From CAYUVH01 sp964448135 (GTDB lineage Bacteria; Verrucomicrobiota; Verrucomicrobiia; Limisphaerales; UBA8199), in the NCBI GenBank assembly GCA_964448135.1, contig CAYUVH010000020.1, positions 1-64,000 on the forward strand: DNA of 64,000 nucleotides, written 5' to 3'. Of this stretch, positions 14,244-23,292 are shown in pieces. The position numbers and the translations under genes were made by a program. The notes under the pieces are model-generated. The model was not told where the DNA came from. It saw only the letters and a program-made list of their open reading frames with translations, and did no database searches. Within the stretch, counting starts at the first letter, position 1. Each line of letters begins with the position of its first letter.

Positions 14244-17084
14244 ATGTCTGAGATTTCCAAAGCCTACGAACCCCAAGCCGTAGAAGAAAAATGGTACGCC
14301 TTCTGGGAGCAGGAGCAGTGCTTCACCGCCAATCCCGACTCCCCGAAGCCCGGCTACTCCATCGTCATTCCGCCACCCAACGTCACTGGCGTATTGCACA
14401 TGGGCCACGTCCTGAACAACACGATCCAGGACATCCTCGCCCGCAAAGCGCGCATGGAAGGCAAGGAAGTCCTCTGGCTTCCCGGCACCGACCACGCTGG
14501 CATCGCCACGCAGGCGATGGTGGAAAAGTCCCTGCGCAAACAGGGCCTAATGAAACATCGCGACGACCTCGGCCGCGAAAAGTTTCTCGAGCACGTCTGG
14601 ACCTGGAAGGAAAAGCACGGCGGCATCATCATTCAACAACTCAAGAAATTGGGCTGTTCCTGCGATTGGAGCCGCGAACGCTTCACGATGGACCCCGAAT
14701 ACTCCCGCTGCATCCAGCGCGTGTTCGTGGACCTCTACAAGAAAGGCATGATTTATCGCGGCAAGCGCATGGTCAATTGGGACCCAGCCGCCCGCACCGC
14801 GCTTTCAGACGAGGAAGTGGACATGATCGAAGAGAAGGGAAAACTTTGGCACCTGAAGTATCCCTTGCTCGACTCAGCCGGTAAACCGACCGCCGAGTAT
14901 CTCATCGTCGCCACCACGCGCCCCGAGACCATGCTCGGCGACGAAGCCGTGGCCGTAAATCCCAGTGATCCGCGCTACACAAAACTCATCGGGACCCGCT
15001 GTTTGTTGCCCCTGCAAAACAAATCGATCCCCATCATTTCGGATGATTTCGTGGACCCGAAATTCGGCACGGGCTGCGTGAAAGTCACGCCCGCACACGA
15101 CCCGAACGATTACGAAATGGGACTTCGCCATAAGCTGCCCATCACCACCGTCATCGGCCCTGATGGCCGCATGACCGAAGCTGCCGGCGAGGATTTCGAT
15201 GAACTGGACCGCATGGAGGCGCGCGCGGCCGTCGTCGAGGAACTCAGCGAACAAGGTCTGGTCGAAAAGATCGAAGACTACACGCACAACGTCGGCTACA
15301 GCCAGCGCAGCCACGTGCCCATCGAGCCTTACCTCAGCGAACAATGGTTCATGAAGTATCCCAGCGTGGAGGCTTCGACACGCGCCGTGGAGGAAGGAAA
15401 AATCAGGTTCCACCCCGAACGCTGGAGCAAGACCTACTCGCACTGGATGCACAACCTCCGCGACTGGTGCATCAGCCGCCAGCTCTGGTGGGGGCATCAA
15501 GTACCGGTATGGAGCCCCGGCGCAAAGGCAAATCACACCGCGAGCGCCGAAGCCGTTTCCTTCCTCGAAGCGGAAAAAGCGCGGCTCGGCAACTACATCG
15601 AGGTCCGCCGCATTCCCTCCCCGCAAGGGACTGAACGCGTTGAGGCTTGCATCGGTCCGGAGGCGGAATCAGTCGCCAAAGAACTTGAAAAGCGATTCGC
15701 CTGGGAGCAGGACTCCGACGTCCTCGATACCTGGGCCAGCTCCTGGCTTTGGCCCTTCGCCACGATGGGTTGGCCAGAACAGACCGCCACGCTGAAAAAG
15801 TTTTATCCCACGACCGATCTCGTCACGGGCCCGGACATCATTTTCTTCTGGGTGGCCCGCATGATCATGGCCGGTTATGAGTACATGGGCGAATTGCCGT
15901 TCCATAACGTGTATTTCACCGGCATCGTCCGCGACAAGCAGGGACGGAAAATGAGCAAGATGCTGGGCAATTCGCCCGACACGCTTGAGCTGATCTCGCG
16001 CTACGGCGCCGATGCACTTCGCTTCGGGACCATGCGCAGCGCCCCGCTCGGCCAGGACGTGCTTTTCGATGAAAAGGACGTCGAGCTGGGCCGCAACTTC
16101 TGCAACAAACTGTGGAACGCCTGCCGTTTCCGCCAGATGCAGGGCGGAGAAATCCAGGGCGAGATCGAGCGCACCCTCCTCGCGCCGGACGACAAATGGA
16201 TCCTGCTCAAGCTTGACCAGGCCATTGACGAAATCACCGACGCTCTCGCCGAATACAAGTTCAACGAAGCCACCCAGACGCTCTACCGTTTCTTCTGGAG
16301 CGAATATTGCGATTGGTATGTCGAAGCCAGCAAGGCGGTGCTGTCCGCGAACAAGCCCGGCGAGACGCTGACCGAAAAGGCTGCCGAGACCGCGAATGCA
16401 CGCAAGGCCAACACTCTTGCCGTGATTGATTTCGTGCTCTCGCACACGCTTCGTCTCTTTCATCCATTTCTGCCGTTCATCTCCGAGGAATTGTGGCACG
16501 GTATGGGTTACAGCGCCGACATGCCCGCTCATCAGGGTGGCAAAACCATCATGTTCGCGCCGTGGCCGAAAACCTTCGACGAGGATCTCCGCGGCCACTA
16601 CGGCCTGGACGATTGCTACCTCGAAATGGTGGACACCAAATACAACCTGGTCACCCTCGGCCGCAACCTGCGCCGCGAAGCCAACCTGCCCGCCGGCAAA
16701 AAGGTGAAGTATATCCTCCAGCCCGCGCCGGATAATCCGATCTCGCTGTACGACGTCGCCGTCCTGAAACTCCTCCTCAACGCCGAGTCCCTCGACCTTG
16801 TCGCTGAATACCAGGCACCCAAAGGCACGCCCTCCGTGCAATCCCCTTTGGGTGAATTGTTCCTTCCCCTCGAAGGCCTGGTGGACATGGCCGCCGAAAA
16901 AACGCGCCTCACCAAGGAAATCGAAAAAATCGAAGCCGAGATCACCAAGGCCGAGCAGAAGCTGGCGAATCCGAACTTCGCCAAAGCCCCTGCCGCCGTC
17001 CAGGAAGAGCAACGCGCTCGCCTCGTGGACTGGCACACCAAGCGTGACCGCATCAAGGGACTCCTGGGAGGACTCAAGGACTGA
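14244..17084 (+). CDS. valS: Valyl-tRNA synthetase
   Basis: A 946-residue class I synthetase that charges tRNA-Val in the cytoplasm. Seen in order: the HIGH-type signature HMGH (residues 52-55, in PPPNVTGVLHMGH), the editing (CP1) domain with TTRPETMLGDEAVAVNP and GTGCVKVTPAHDPNDYEMG, the WCISRQLWWGHQ(I/V)P-type stretch, the second signature as KMSKM rather than KMSKS at 15948-15962, the anticodon-binding domain, and a C-terminal coiled coil (~885-945, rich in E and K). The ATG at 14244 is chosen; the frame upstream is the heptad repeat. A tRNA-Val gene lies at 55600. Confidence 0.97.
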   Translation: MSEISKAYEPQAVEEKWYAFWEQEQCFTANPDSPKPGYSIVIPPPNVTGVLHMGHVLNNTIQDILARKARMEGKEVLWLPGTDHAGIATQAMVEKSLRKQGLMKHRDDLGREKFLEHVWTWKEKHGGIIIQQLKKLGCSCDWSRERFTMDPEYSRCIQRVFVDLYKKGMIYRGKRMVNWDPAARTALSDEEVDMIEEKGKLWHLKYPLLDSAGKPTAEYLIVATTRPETMLGDEAVAVNPSDPRYTKLIGTRCLLPLQNKSIPIISDDFVDPKFGTGCVKVTPAHDPNDYEMGLRHKLPITTVIGPDGRMTEAAGEDFDELDRMEARAAVVEELSEQGLVEKIEDYTHNVGYSQRSHVPIEPYLSEQWFMKYPSVEASTRAVEEGKIRFHPERWSKTYSHWMHNLRDWCISRQLWWGHQVPVWSPGAKANHTASAEAVSFLEAEKARLGNYIEVRRIPSPQGTERVEACIGPEAESVAKELEKRFAWEQDSDVLDTWASSWLWPFATMGWPEQTATLKKFYPTTDLVTGPDIIFFWVARMIMAGYEYMGELPFHNVYFTGIVRDKQGRKMSKMLGNSPDTLELISRYGADALRFGTMRSAPLGQDVLFDEKDVELGRNFCNKLWNACRFRQMQGGEIQGEIERTLLAPDDKWILLKLDQAIDEITDALAEYKFNEATQTLYRFFWSEYCDWYVEASKAVLSANKPGETLTEKAAETANARKANTLAVIDFVLSHTLRLFHPFLPFISEELWHGMGYSADMPAHQGGKTIMFAPWPKTFDEDLRGHYGLDDCYLEMVDTKYNLVTLGRNLRREANLPAGKKVKYILQPAPDNPISLYDVAVLKLLLNAESLDLVAEYQAPKGTPSVQSPLGELFLPLEGLVDMAAEKTRLTKEIEKIEAEITKAEQKLANPNFAKAPAAVQEEQRARLVDWHTKRDRIKGLLGGLKD

Positions 17085-17110
17085 GCCGACCTACGCGGCA
17101 GTTGTGAATT

Positions 17111-17202
17111 TGTTACGGCTTGTTACGGGTCCGTAACTGTTCAAAAAGTTCATTTTGACCAATGTTTACCGGCCTTGTTACCGGTGTTACCGGTGTTACG
17201 GG
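17111..17202. repeat. Cluster of TGTTAC(C/G)GG motifs with a palindrome
   Basis: Within ~90 bases the spacer after valS contains about six copies of TGTTACGG or TGTTACCGG, three of them in tandem with a 9-base period (17176-17202), and a palindrome GTTACGG-GT-CCGTAAC at 17122-17137. It lies ~95 bases before the oxidoreductase start. An operator array or a decayed minisatellite are both possible. Confidence 0.6.
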
Positions 17203-17295
17203 TCATTTGGGCCAGGGGTGGGCCTGGTGCCGGGATGCCAGCATCGGCCGCCCTTTGCTTGACACCCCCTGTCCTGCTTGCTTCGCTCCTGTCCC

Positions 17296-18516
17296 ATGAC
17301 GAACGACATCACCCCCACGACCCGCCGCCGTTTCCTCGCCCACACCGGCGCCTCCGTCGCCGCCCTCACTTTCCTGCAACCCCACCTCGTCCGCGGTGCC
17401 GAGGCGAACACCAAAATCAAAATCGGCCTTGTCGGTTGCGGCGGCCGTGGCAAGTGGATCGCGAACCTCTTCAAAAAACACGGCGGCTACGATCTCGTAG
17501 CCCTCGCCGACTACTTCCCCGATCGCGTCAACGAAGCCGGTGAAAAACTCACAGTCCCCGAGAGCGGCCGCTTCACCGGATTGAATGCTTACCAGAAACT
17601 CCTCGAGCAAAACCTGGACGCCGTCGTCATCGAATCGCCTCCCTATTTTCACCCAATCCAAGCCGCCGCGGCCGTCGAGGCCGGCAAGCATGTTTACATG
17701 GCCAAACCCGCCGCCGTGGACGTGCCTGGCTGCCAGACCGTCGAAGCTTCCGCCAAAAAGGCCACGGAAAAGAAACTGTGTTTCCTCGTGGATTTCCAAA
17801 CCCGCACCAGCAAGCTTTACCAGGACGCGGTCCAAAAGGTCCGCGATGGTGAGATCGGCCAGATTGTCTCCGCCGAAGCCGCCTATCATTGCGGCCTCGT
17901 CTTTGAAAACACCGACGCCGCCTGGCGCAAAGACCCCAAGAATCCCGAATTGCGCCTCCGTTCCTGGGGCTCGGACCGCACCCTGTCCGGCGACATCATC
18001 ACCGAGCAAAATATCCACGCGATTGACGTCGCCTGTTGGATTCTCGACGGCCACCCCGTGCGCGCCGTCGGCACTGGCGGCCGCAAACGCGATTACTACG
18101 GCAATTGTTACGACCACTTCGCCGTCATCTACTACTTTCCGAATGACGTCATCCTCAGTTTCAATTCGCACCAATCCGGCTACGGCTGGGACGACATCAT
18201 GTGCCGCGTCTTCGGCCTCCAGGGAACCGTGGATACGCACTATGCCGGCCGCGTCGCCGTCCTGGCCAAAGAGGTCCACACCGATGGAAATTCTCCCGGT
18301 CTCTACGCCGACGGCGCCATCGCCAATATCGCCACCTTCCACGACAGCATTCTGAAAGGTGACCACACGAATCCCACCGTCACTCCCAGCGTCCGCAGCA
18401 ATCTGACCACCATCCTCGGCCGCACCGCCGCCTACAACAATTCGATGGTCACGTGGGATGAAATGATGCGCAAACGCGAGCATCTCGAACCCGATCTTAA
18501 GGGGCTGAAAGCCTAA
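17296..18516 (+). CDS. Tat-exported Gfo/Idh/MocA family oxidoreductase
   Basis: A 406-residue NAD(P)-dependent dehydrogenase-like protein. The N-terminus has a twin-arginine signal (TTRRRFLAHTGASVAAL). The Rossmann fold starts at KIKIGLVGCGGRGKW, and the MocA-type EKP-equivalent is seen as VYMAKPAAVD. The C-terminal substrate domain includes GDIITEQNIHAIDVACWI, with the His usual for this subfamily. Many verrucomicrobial members are exported and act on sugars or sugar acids; the substrate cannot be predicted. The ATG at 17296 is preferred to a TTG 18 bases upstream because the Tat motif is then well placed. Its stop codon overlaps that of the convergent DUF1501 gene by four bases. Confidence 0.88.
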   Translation: MTNDITPTTRRRFLAHTGASVAALTFLQPHLVRGAEANTKIKIGLVGCGGRGKWIANLFKKHGGYDLVALADYFPDRVNEAGEKLTVPESGRFTGLNAYQKLLEQNLDAVVIESPPYFHPIQAAAAVEAGKHVYMAKPAAVDVPGCQTVEASAKKATEKKLCFLVDFQTRTSKLYQDAVQKVRDGEIGQIVSAEAAYHCGLVFENTDAAWRKDPKNPELRLRSWGSDRTLSGDIITEQNIHAIDVACWILDGHPVRAVGTGGRKRDYYGNCYDHFAVIYYFPNDVILSFNSHQSGYGWDDIMCRVFGLQGTVDTHYAGRVAVLAKEVHTDGNSPGLYADGAIANIATFHDSILKGDHTNPTVTPSVRSNLTTILGRTAAYNNSMVTWDEMMRKREHLEPDLKGLKA

Positions 18517-19958
18517 AGAAGGAATCCAATCGGCGGCGCGCTACTGCCCGTGCTGTAGAAATTTCCGATGTTCGGGAAAATCAGCGGCAGGTTGCTTTTG
18601 CTGACTCCGAGCCACAGCGCCAGTTCGGCGAAGAATTGATCGCAGCTCGTCGTCGGAATAAACCGGCCGCGGCCGGTATCCAGCGGATTTGTTTCCGAAC
18701 CCACGTCCGGATTCAGGACAAGCGATGGATACGAGCCGTAGATTTTCTTGCCCGCGACGGCGCCGCCGACGACGAAATGGTTTCCGCCCCAGGCATGATC
18801 GGAACCGCGACTGTTGCTGGTCAGAGTGCGGCCAAAATCCGATATGGTGAATAATGTTATTTTATTTTCGACGCCCAACGCGACCAATTGCTGGTAGAAC
18901 GCGCCGACGGCCTGGCTGACCTGCGGCAGCATAGTGGCCTGATTGGCAAGGACTTCGCTATGATGGTCCCAGCCGCCCCATTGGACAAAAAATGTTTGAC
19001 GCGTTGCGCCGATTCCCGCCCGGCCCTGAATTGCTTTGGCGATCATTTGTAGCCGCTGGCCAACGTAGGTGTTGGGAAAGGTGACATTGCCTGGCAGGGT
19101 GCCTGACGTGGCATTGGCAAAAATGCTGTAGGCGTCCATCGCGGCCTTTTTGCGATTGGTAAACGTCTGCGAGAGCAAGTTGCTGTATTGCAGGGTGAGC
19201 TGGCTGTCCACGGCCGCGCTGAGCGCATTCTGCAAATCCTGGTACTGCTGCCAGCCCGCGTTGTAGCCGCCCAGGGCCACCGCGCCGGAAGGTGTGATGG
19301 AATATTCCGCCACGGTGTTGCCCGTCTGGAACACGTTGCTGCCATCCAGCGAAATGTTCATCGGCACGGTCTGGTTCGCGTTCAGGTCCTTGATGAGGTC
19401 GGCCAGGCGGCCGCCCCAGCCGATGCCGCTGCGCGAATGCGGTATTCTCGTCTGCCATTGTTCGATCTGGTCGGAATGCGAATAAAGCCCGAGCGGCAGC
19501 CGCTTTGAATTCTGAGCGACCTGCGTTCGGTTCTGCACCGGTTCGATGAGTGAGCCAACGTTGGCAATGAACGCCGCCTTGCCGGTTTCGAAGAGGTTCG
19601 CCAGTTCCGGCATCAGGTAGTGCACGCCATACTGCGGCAGACCGATCGGATTGATTTTGATGATCTCGCTTGAAGTCAGCGCCAGGTTGGAACGCGAAGT
19701 CTGATACGTCGCATAGGCGGCCGGATCCTGCGGGATGAGCATGTTGAACGAATCATTTCCGCCCGCGAGCAGGATGCAGACAATGGCGCGATACTCGCCA
19801 TTTGCCGGTGGGGTATCCGCGGACGCGACGCCTTCCATCAGGCGCAAATTCAACAGCGTGTTCAGCAACGGCAGCGCGCTCATGCCGGCGCAACCGGCCT
19901 GCTTCAGGAACGAACGCCGGGAAACGGAAGACTTCGCATTCATGGCTTCTTTTTTCAT
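18513..19958 (-). CDS. DUF1501 family protein (Tat-exported, sulfatase-like fold)
   Basis: A 481-residue protein with a twin-arginine signal (SRRSFLKQAGCAGMSALP). DUF1501 landmarks are seen: YRAIVCILLAGGNDSFNMLIP, LPQYGVHYLMPELANLFETG, GWGGRLAD, FFVQWGGWDHHS and TISDFGRTLTSNSRGSDHAW. DUF1501 proteins are related to the alkaline phosphatase/sulfatase fold and are nearly always paired with DUF1800, in Planctomycetes and Verrucomicrobia especially; function is unknown. The start at 19958 forms an ATGA overlap with the stop of the upstream DUF1800 gene, so the pair is translationally coupled. A second ATG at 19943 is possible. Confidence 0.9.
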   Translation of the reverse strand: MKKEAMNAKSSVSRRSFLKQAGCAGMSALPLLNTLLNLRLMEGVASADTPPANGEYRAIVCILLAGGNDSFNMLIPQDPAAYATYQTSRSNLALTSSEIIKINPIGLPQYGVHYLMPELANLFETGKAAFIANVGSLIEPVQNRTQVAQNSKRLPLGLYSHSDQIEQWQTRIPHSRSGIGWGGRLADLIKDLNANQTVPMNISLDGSNVFQTGNTVAEYSITPSGAVALGGYNAGWQQYQDLQNALSAAVDSQLTLQYSNLLSQTFTNRKKAAMDAYSIFANATSGTLPGNVTFPNTYVGQRLQMIAKAIQGRAGIGATRQTFFVQWGGWDHHSEVLANQATMLPQVSQAVGAFYQQLVALGVENKITLFTISDFGRTLTSNSRGSDHAWGGNHFVVGGAVAGKKIYGSYPSLVLNPDVGSETNPLDTGRGRFIPTTSCDQFFAELALWLGVSKSNLPLIFPNIGNFYSTGSSAPPIGFLL

Positions 19959-22519
19959 CGCAGCACGTTGAAATCCGGCGAGGTCACAATGAGATAAATG
20001 GCCAGCCGCAACCGCTCCCGGTGCCATTGCCAGCTCGGAGAGCCGATGCGGAGCATGGCCTCGCGGATGATCTGAAACTGCTGCGGCGACAACGTCCCGC
20101 CCGTAAGCGCCAGGTCCAATCGCCGGAGCAAGGGATCCGGATCGTAAGCGGGATCCGCCGGCGTATCCTGACCGATCTGGCTGACGGGTATGATGAAGGA
20201 GAATTCGTTGGTGAGATTGAGTCGCACGCCGTAATTCGGATTGCCCACACCGTAATGATGCAGATCGTTCAGAATCGCGTTCCAGAAGTAATTTGGCCCG
20301 GTGACCGCCGTGCTCGCATTGATGATCTGGAATTCCGGCGCCACCAACCCCGCTTCAGTCACCGGCCCGGGCGGACTGTACCCGGGGAGGAAAAAGTTGA
20401 ACACGCTCGCCGCATCCATCGGGTCCTGGGCATGATCGAGCGAGAACTGGTCGAGCGGATAATAGCCCGCGACGGAAGCGGCGTTGAAGGCGCGGGCGAA
20501 ATTGACGACGCGCAAAAATGGCTCGCGCAGTTTGCCCCAGCCCGGTTGCGACATCATCGCTGGATCGCGCGCTTCGGGATCGAGCAGGATGGCCTTCACC
20601 ACGGCCTGCATGTCACCCCGCACCCCGCTGCCGTTGTTCGCGAACGCCGCCGCGACGCGGGCCACATACCCGGTGCTGGGATTCGAAGTCACCAATCGTT
20701 GGATGAGCAGCCGTCCGACGAACGGCCCGACGTTCGGGTGCACAAACAGATTGCTGACTGCGGCGTCCACATCAGCCAAGCCTGCGGTTCCCGTGTTGCC
20801 CGCGCTCGGCGAGCGCGCGGGTAACTGCAGCCCGCCGATCAGAGTCTTCGCGGCGCAATCGTGATACGCGTCCCAGCACTTCATGGGTTGCGTAAAGTCG
20901 CGGGGATAATCCGAGAAGGTCGAATTGTTTCCAAAAGACAGCCCGGTAAATACGCGCGCGTGCTCCGTGATATTAGTGTTGTTGTACGTCGGGATGGGCT
21001 GGCCGTTGAGATCCAGCAGGCGCGTCCCGTCCGGATTGAGCTGCCAGAGGCCGATGCTGAACAACTGCATGATCTCGCGCGCGAAATTCTCGTCGGGATA
21101 AACATGGTTCACCGGGTCGGCTTTCTGGTTTCCCAAGTGGCTGAGAAAAATTCCCATGGCCGGATGCAGGGCGACATCGTAGAGCAGGTTCCGGTAGTTC
21201 CCGAAAGCGTGTTTGACCATCAGGTCGTAATAATTCGCCATGCCGACCTGTTCCACCGCGAGTTGCTCCGGCCGGTCAGAGACCACCAGAATTTCGCTGA
21301 GCGCGAAGGCCACCCGCTGCCGCAAGGGATCCGGCAACTGCGTCGTCACCGAATCGGGCCGCAGCTTTGGATATCCCATGGCCCGGCTCCACCACGAGAA
21401 TTCCTTCCAATTGCCGTAAAGGCCGAGACTGTCCGCATTCGCAGTCGCCCAATCCACCCACGGCTGGAGGTAGCCGATCGGCCGCGTGAATTGGTCGTCA
21501 ATCCAGCCGCTGAAACCCAGGTTCATCACTTCCACCACATTGGGCGGCAAACCGTTCGTTGGCGCGCTGTCCGGACCGAAGCCTGCCTGCAACAAAAACC
21601 GCGCGGCTGACTTTGGATTCGGCAGACTGGTCGCCGTCTCATTAAAGAGCGAGAGATTGGCGACCTTGTTCGTCCCCAGCGTGTAACCGGTGCCCGCAGT
21701 GATCGTCAGCAGGATCGTTTCGGTCGGTTCCGCGTCGTCGGCATCCGCCACGGGTTTAAATTCAACCCACACCTCCCGTTTGCCGGCCGGTATGTAAATG
21801 CTGTTGGTGGCGGTGGGAATATAATCCGCGCCGAGCGTGGCAGTCCCACCCAGGGTGAAGTTTACAGTGACCGGCGCCAATCCTCCGCTACGCCGAATCG
21901 CCACCAAACCCGGATCCGGCCACCGTTCATAGATATTCGGATCAAGGGCCGAAACATTGATGACGCTTGCGGCTGCCAAACCGTTGGTGACGCGTTGGCC
22001 ATCCGGCGTATCGTAACGATCCGTGTGGCTCGTCTGCGGATTGAAACCGATCACCGTTTCCTCGTAATCCGACACGCCGTCCGCGTCGGCGTCCGTGTCC
22101 GTCACCGACAACCGAAAGAATTTCGTTGCGCCTGCCGCCGGCAGAATCGTCTGCGATACTGAACCTGTCGCCGTCAACGCCACCTCGTTGCTCCACCCAC
22201 CCGCCAGCATGTTCGTACGCGATTGGATCGTGTACCGCTTTCCGGGAATGCTGCTCCACATGAACTGGGCTTGTCCCGGCGCGGGAAAGCTCATGCTGAA
22301 CAGCGGAAATGAATTTACGTCGTAAGGATTCGTCCCGGCGAGCGCCTCCGCCGCGTTGGAAAATCCGTCGCCGTCCGTGTCCACATTGGGTGAAAGGCCG
22401 GAAACGTTATACTGCATTTCCCAGAGGTCACTGAACCCGTTGCCATTCCGATCCACGACGGCCAATGCCGGAAAAGCAATACCCGCGCCCAGCAAAACTA
22501 ACATGCCGCGAAATTTCAT
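19955..22519 (-). CDS. DUF1800 family protein with calcium-binding-type repeats
   Basis: An 854-residue exported protein. The signal peptide (~1-20) is followed by thrombospondin-type-3-like Asp/Asn loops (DRNGNGFSDLWE, DTDGDGFSNAAEALAGTNPY), a ~60-residue module with aromatic FFRLSVT end, a further DTDADADGVSDYEE loop, a Calx-beta-like stretch (GGTATLGADYIPT), and then the DUF1800 core from ~300 (SAARFLLQAGFGP, NFAREIMQLFSIGLWQLNPDG, RVFTGLSF, VGRLLIQRLVTSNPS, RDPAMMSQPGWGKLREPFLR). DUF1800 function is unknown. It is the first gene of the coupled pair with DUF1501, in the usual order, and diverges from leuD. Confidence 0.9.
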   Translation of the reverse strand: MKFRGMLVLLGAGIAFPALAVVDRNGNGFSDLWEMQYNVSGLSPNVDTDGDGFSNAAEALAGTNPYDVNSFPLFSMSFPAPGQAQFMWSSIPGKRYTIQSRTNMLAGGWSNEVALTATGSVSQTILPAAGATKFFRLSVTDTDADADGVSDYEETVIGFNPQTSHTDRYDTPDGQRVTNGLAAASVINVSALDPNIYERWPDPGLVAIRRSGGLAPVTVNFTLGGTATLGADYIPTATNSIYIPAGKREVWVEFKPVADADDAEPTETILLTITAGTGYTLGTNKVANLSLFNETATSLPNPKSAARFLLQAGFGPDSAPTNGLPPNVVEVMNLGFSGWIDDQFTRPIGYLQPWVDWATANADSLGLYGNWKEFSWWSRAMGYPKLRPDSVTTQLPDPLRQRVAFALSEILVVSDRPEQLAVEQVGMANYYDLMVKHAFGNYRNLLYDVALHPAMGIFLSHLGNQKADPVNHVYPDENFAREIMQLFSIGLWQLNPDGTRLLDLNGQPIPTYNNTNITEHARVFTGLSFGNNSTFSDYPRDFTQPMKCWDAYHDCAAKTLIGGLQLPARSPSAGNTGTAGLADVDAAVSNLFVHPNVGPFVGRLLIQRLVTSNPSTGYVARVAAAFANNGSGVRGDMQAVVKAILLDPEARDPAMMSQPGWGKLREPFLRVVNFARAFNAASVAGYYPLDQFSLDHAQDPMDAASVFNFFLPGYSPPGPVTEAGLVAPEFQIINASTAVTGPNYFWNAILNDLHHYGVGNPNYGVRLNLTNEFSFIIPVSQIGQDTPADPAYDPDPLLRRLDLALTGGTLSPQQFQIIREAMLRIGSPSWQWHRERLRLAIYLIVTSPDFNVLR

Positions 22520-22662
22520 GCGTTGGATGCTGTGCCGCCACTCTCCCCCTGCTCCGCCTGCTTGTCAACGCCGCCACCGCACCGGACATCAAGATTCTTT
22601 CAGCCCACGCAGCATTACGGTTTGTGATTGAAAACACGGTGCTTCAACCCCAATTTGTAAGG

Positions 22663-23217
22663 ATGCAATCTGTATTTACAGGTCCGGTGTATGTGGTGAA
22701 GGATAATATAGACACCGACCAGATCATTCCGGCGCAGTACCTGAATCTCGTGCCGACGATCCCCGAGGAATATGAGAAGCTCGGCGCCTACGCGCTGTGT
22801 GGGCTGCCGGAATCGCTGTATCCGGTGCGTTACGTGAAGGAAGGCAATCTCGACAGTGAATACACGATCGTGGTCGGCGGCCGCAATTTCGGCTGCGGCA
22901 GCTCCCGTGAACACGCCCCCATCGCCATGGGTTCGGCCGGCTGTAAAGTCGTTCTGGCCGAGAGTTTCGCGCGCATCTTTTTCCGGAATTGCGTCGCCAC
23001 CGGCGAGCTTTATCCCTGCGAAGCCATCGAGCGCGTCTGCGACAAATTGAAGACCGGCGATGTCGTCACCGTGGACCTCGACGCGAGCACCCTGACCGTG
23101 AAGGCAACCGGCGAAGTGCATCATTTCAAATCGCTCGGCGATGTGCGTCCCGTGGTGGACGCCGGCGGCTTGTTCAATTACGCCCGGAAGACCGGGATGA
23201 TTACCACCAGTTTGTAA
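22663..23217 (+). CDS. leuD: 3-isopropylmalate dehydratase small subunit
   Basis: A 184-residue aconitase-swivel protein. The N-terminal VVKDNIDTDQIIPAQYL and the loop GRNFGCGSSREHAPIAM are diagnostic of the small subunit. Together with LeuC it isomerises 2-isopropylmalate in leucine synthesis, and citramalate-derived intermediates in the CimA route. The ATG at 22663 is chosen; the open frame runs 66 codons further upstream, but that stretch is antisense to the DUF1800 gene and not leuD-like. A TAAGG directly abuts the start. LeuC is not in the window, so the genes are split. Confidence 0.92.
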   Translation: MQSVFTGPVYVVKDNIDTDQIIPAQYLNLVPTIPEEYEKLGAYALCGLPESLYPVRYVKEGNLDSEYTIVVGGRNFGCGSSREHAPIAMGSAGCKVVLAESFARIFFRNCVATGELYPCEAIERVCDKLKTGDVVTVDLDASTLTVKATGEVHHFKSLGDVRPVVDAGGLFNYARKTGMITTSL

Positions 23218-23292
23218 AATGTTAGCGCGGCGGGCGAGCCGCAATGCCGCCGGGTCGCGCGGATAGTTCAACCTTGAATCGGAAGGCTGCCC

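Noticed and set aside
17111..17202. CRISPR array
   Set aside because: The repeats are 8-9 bases, tandem or nearly so, and lack unique spacers of constant length; no cas gene is present.
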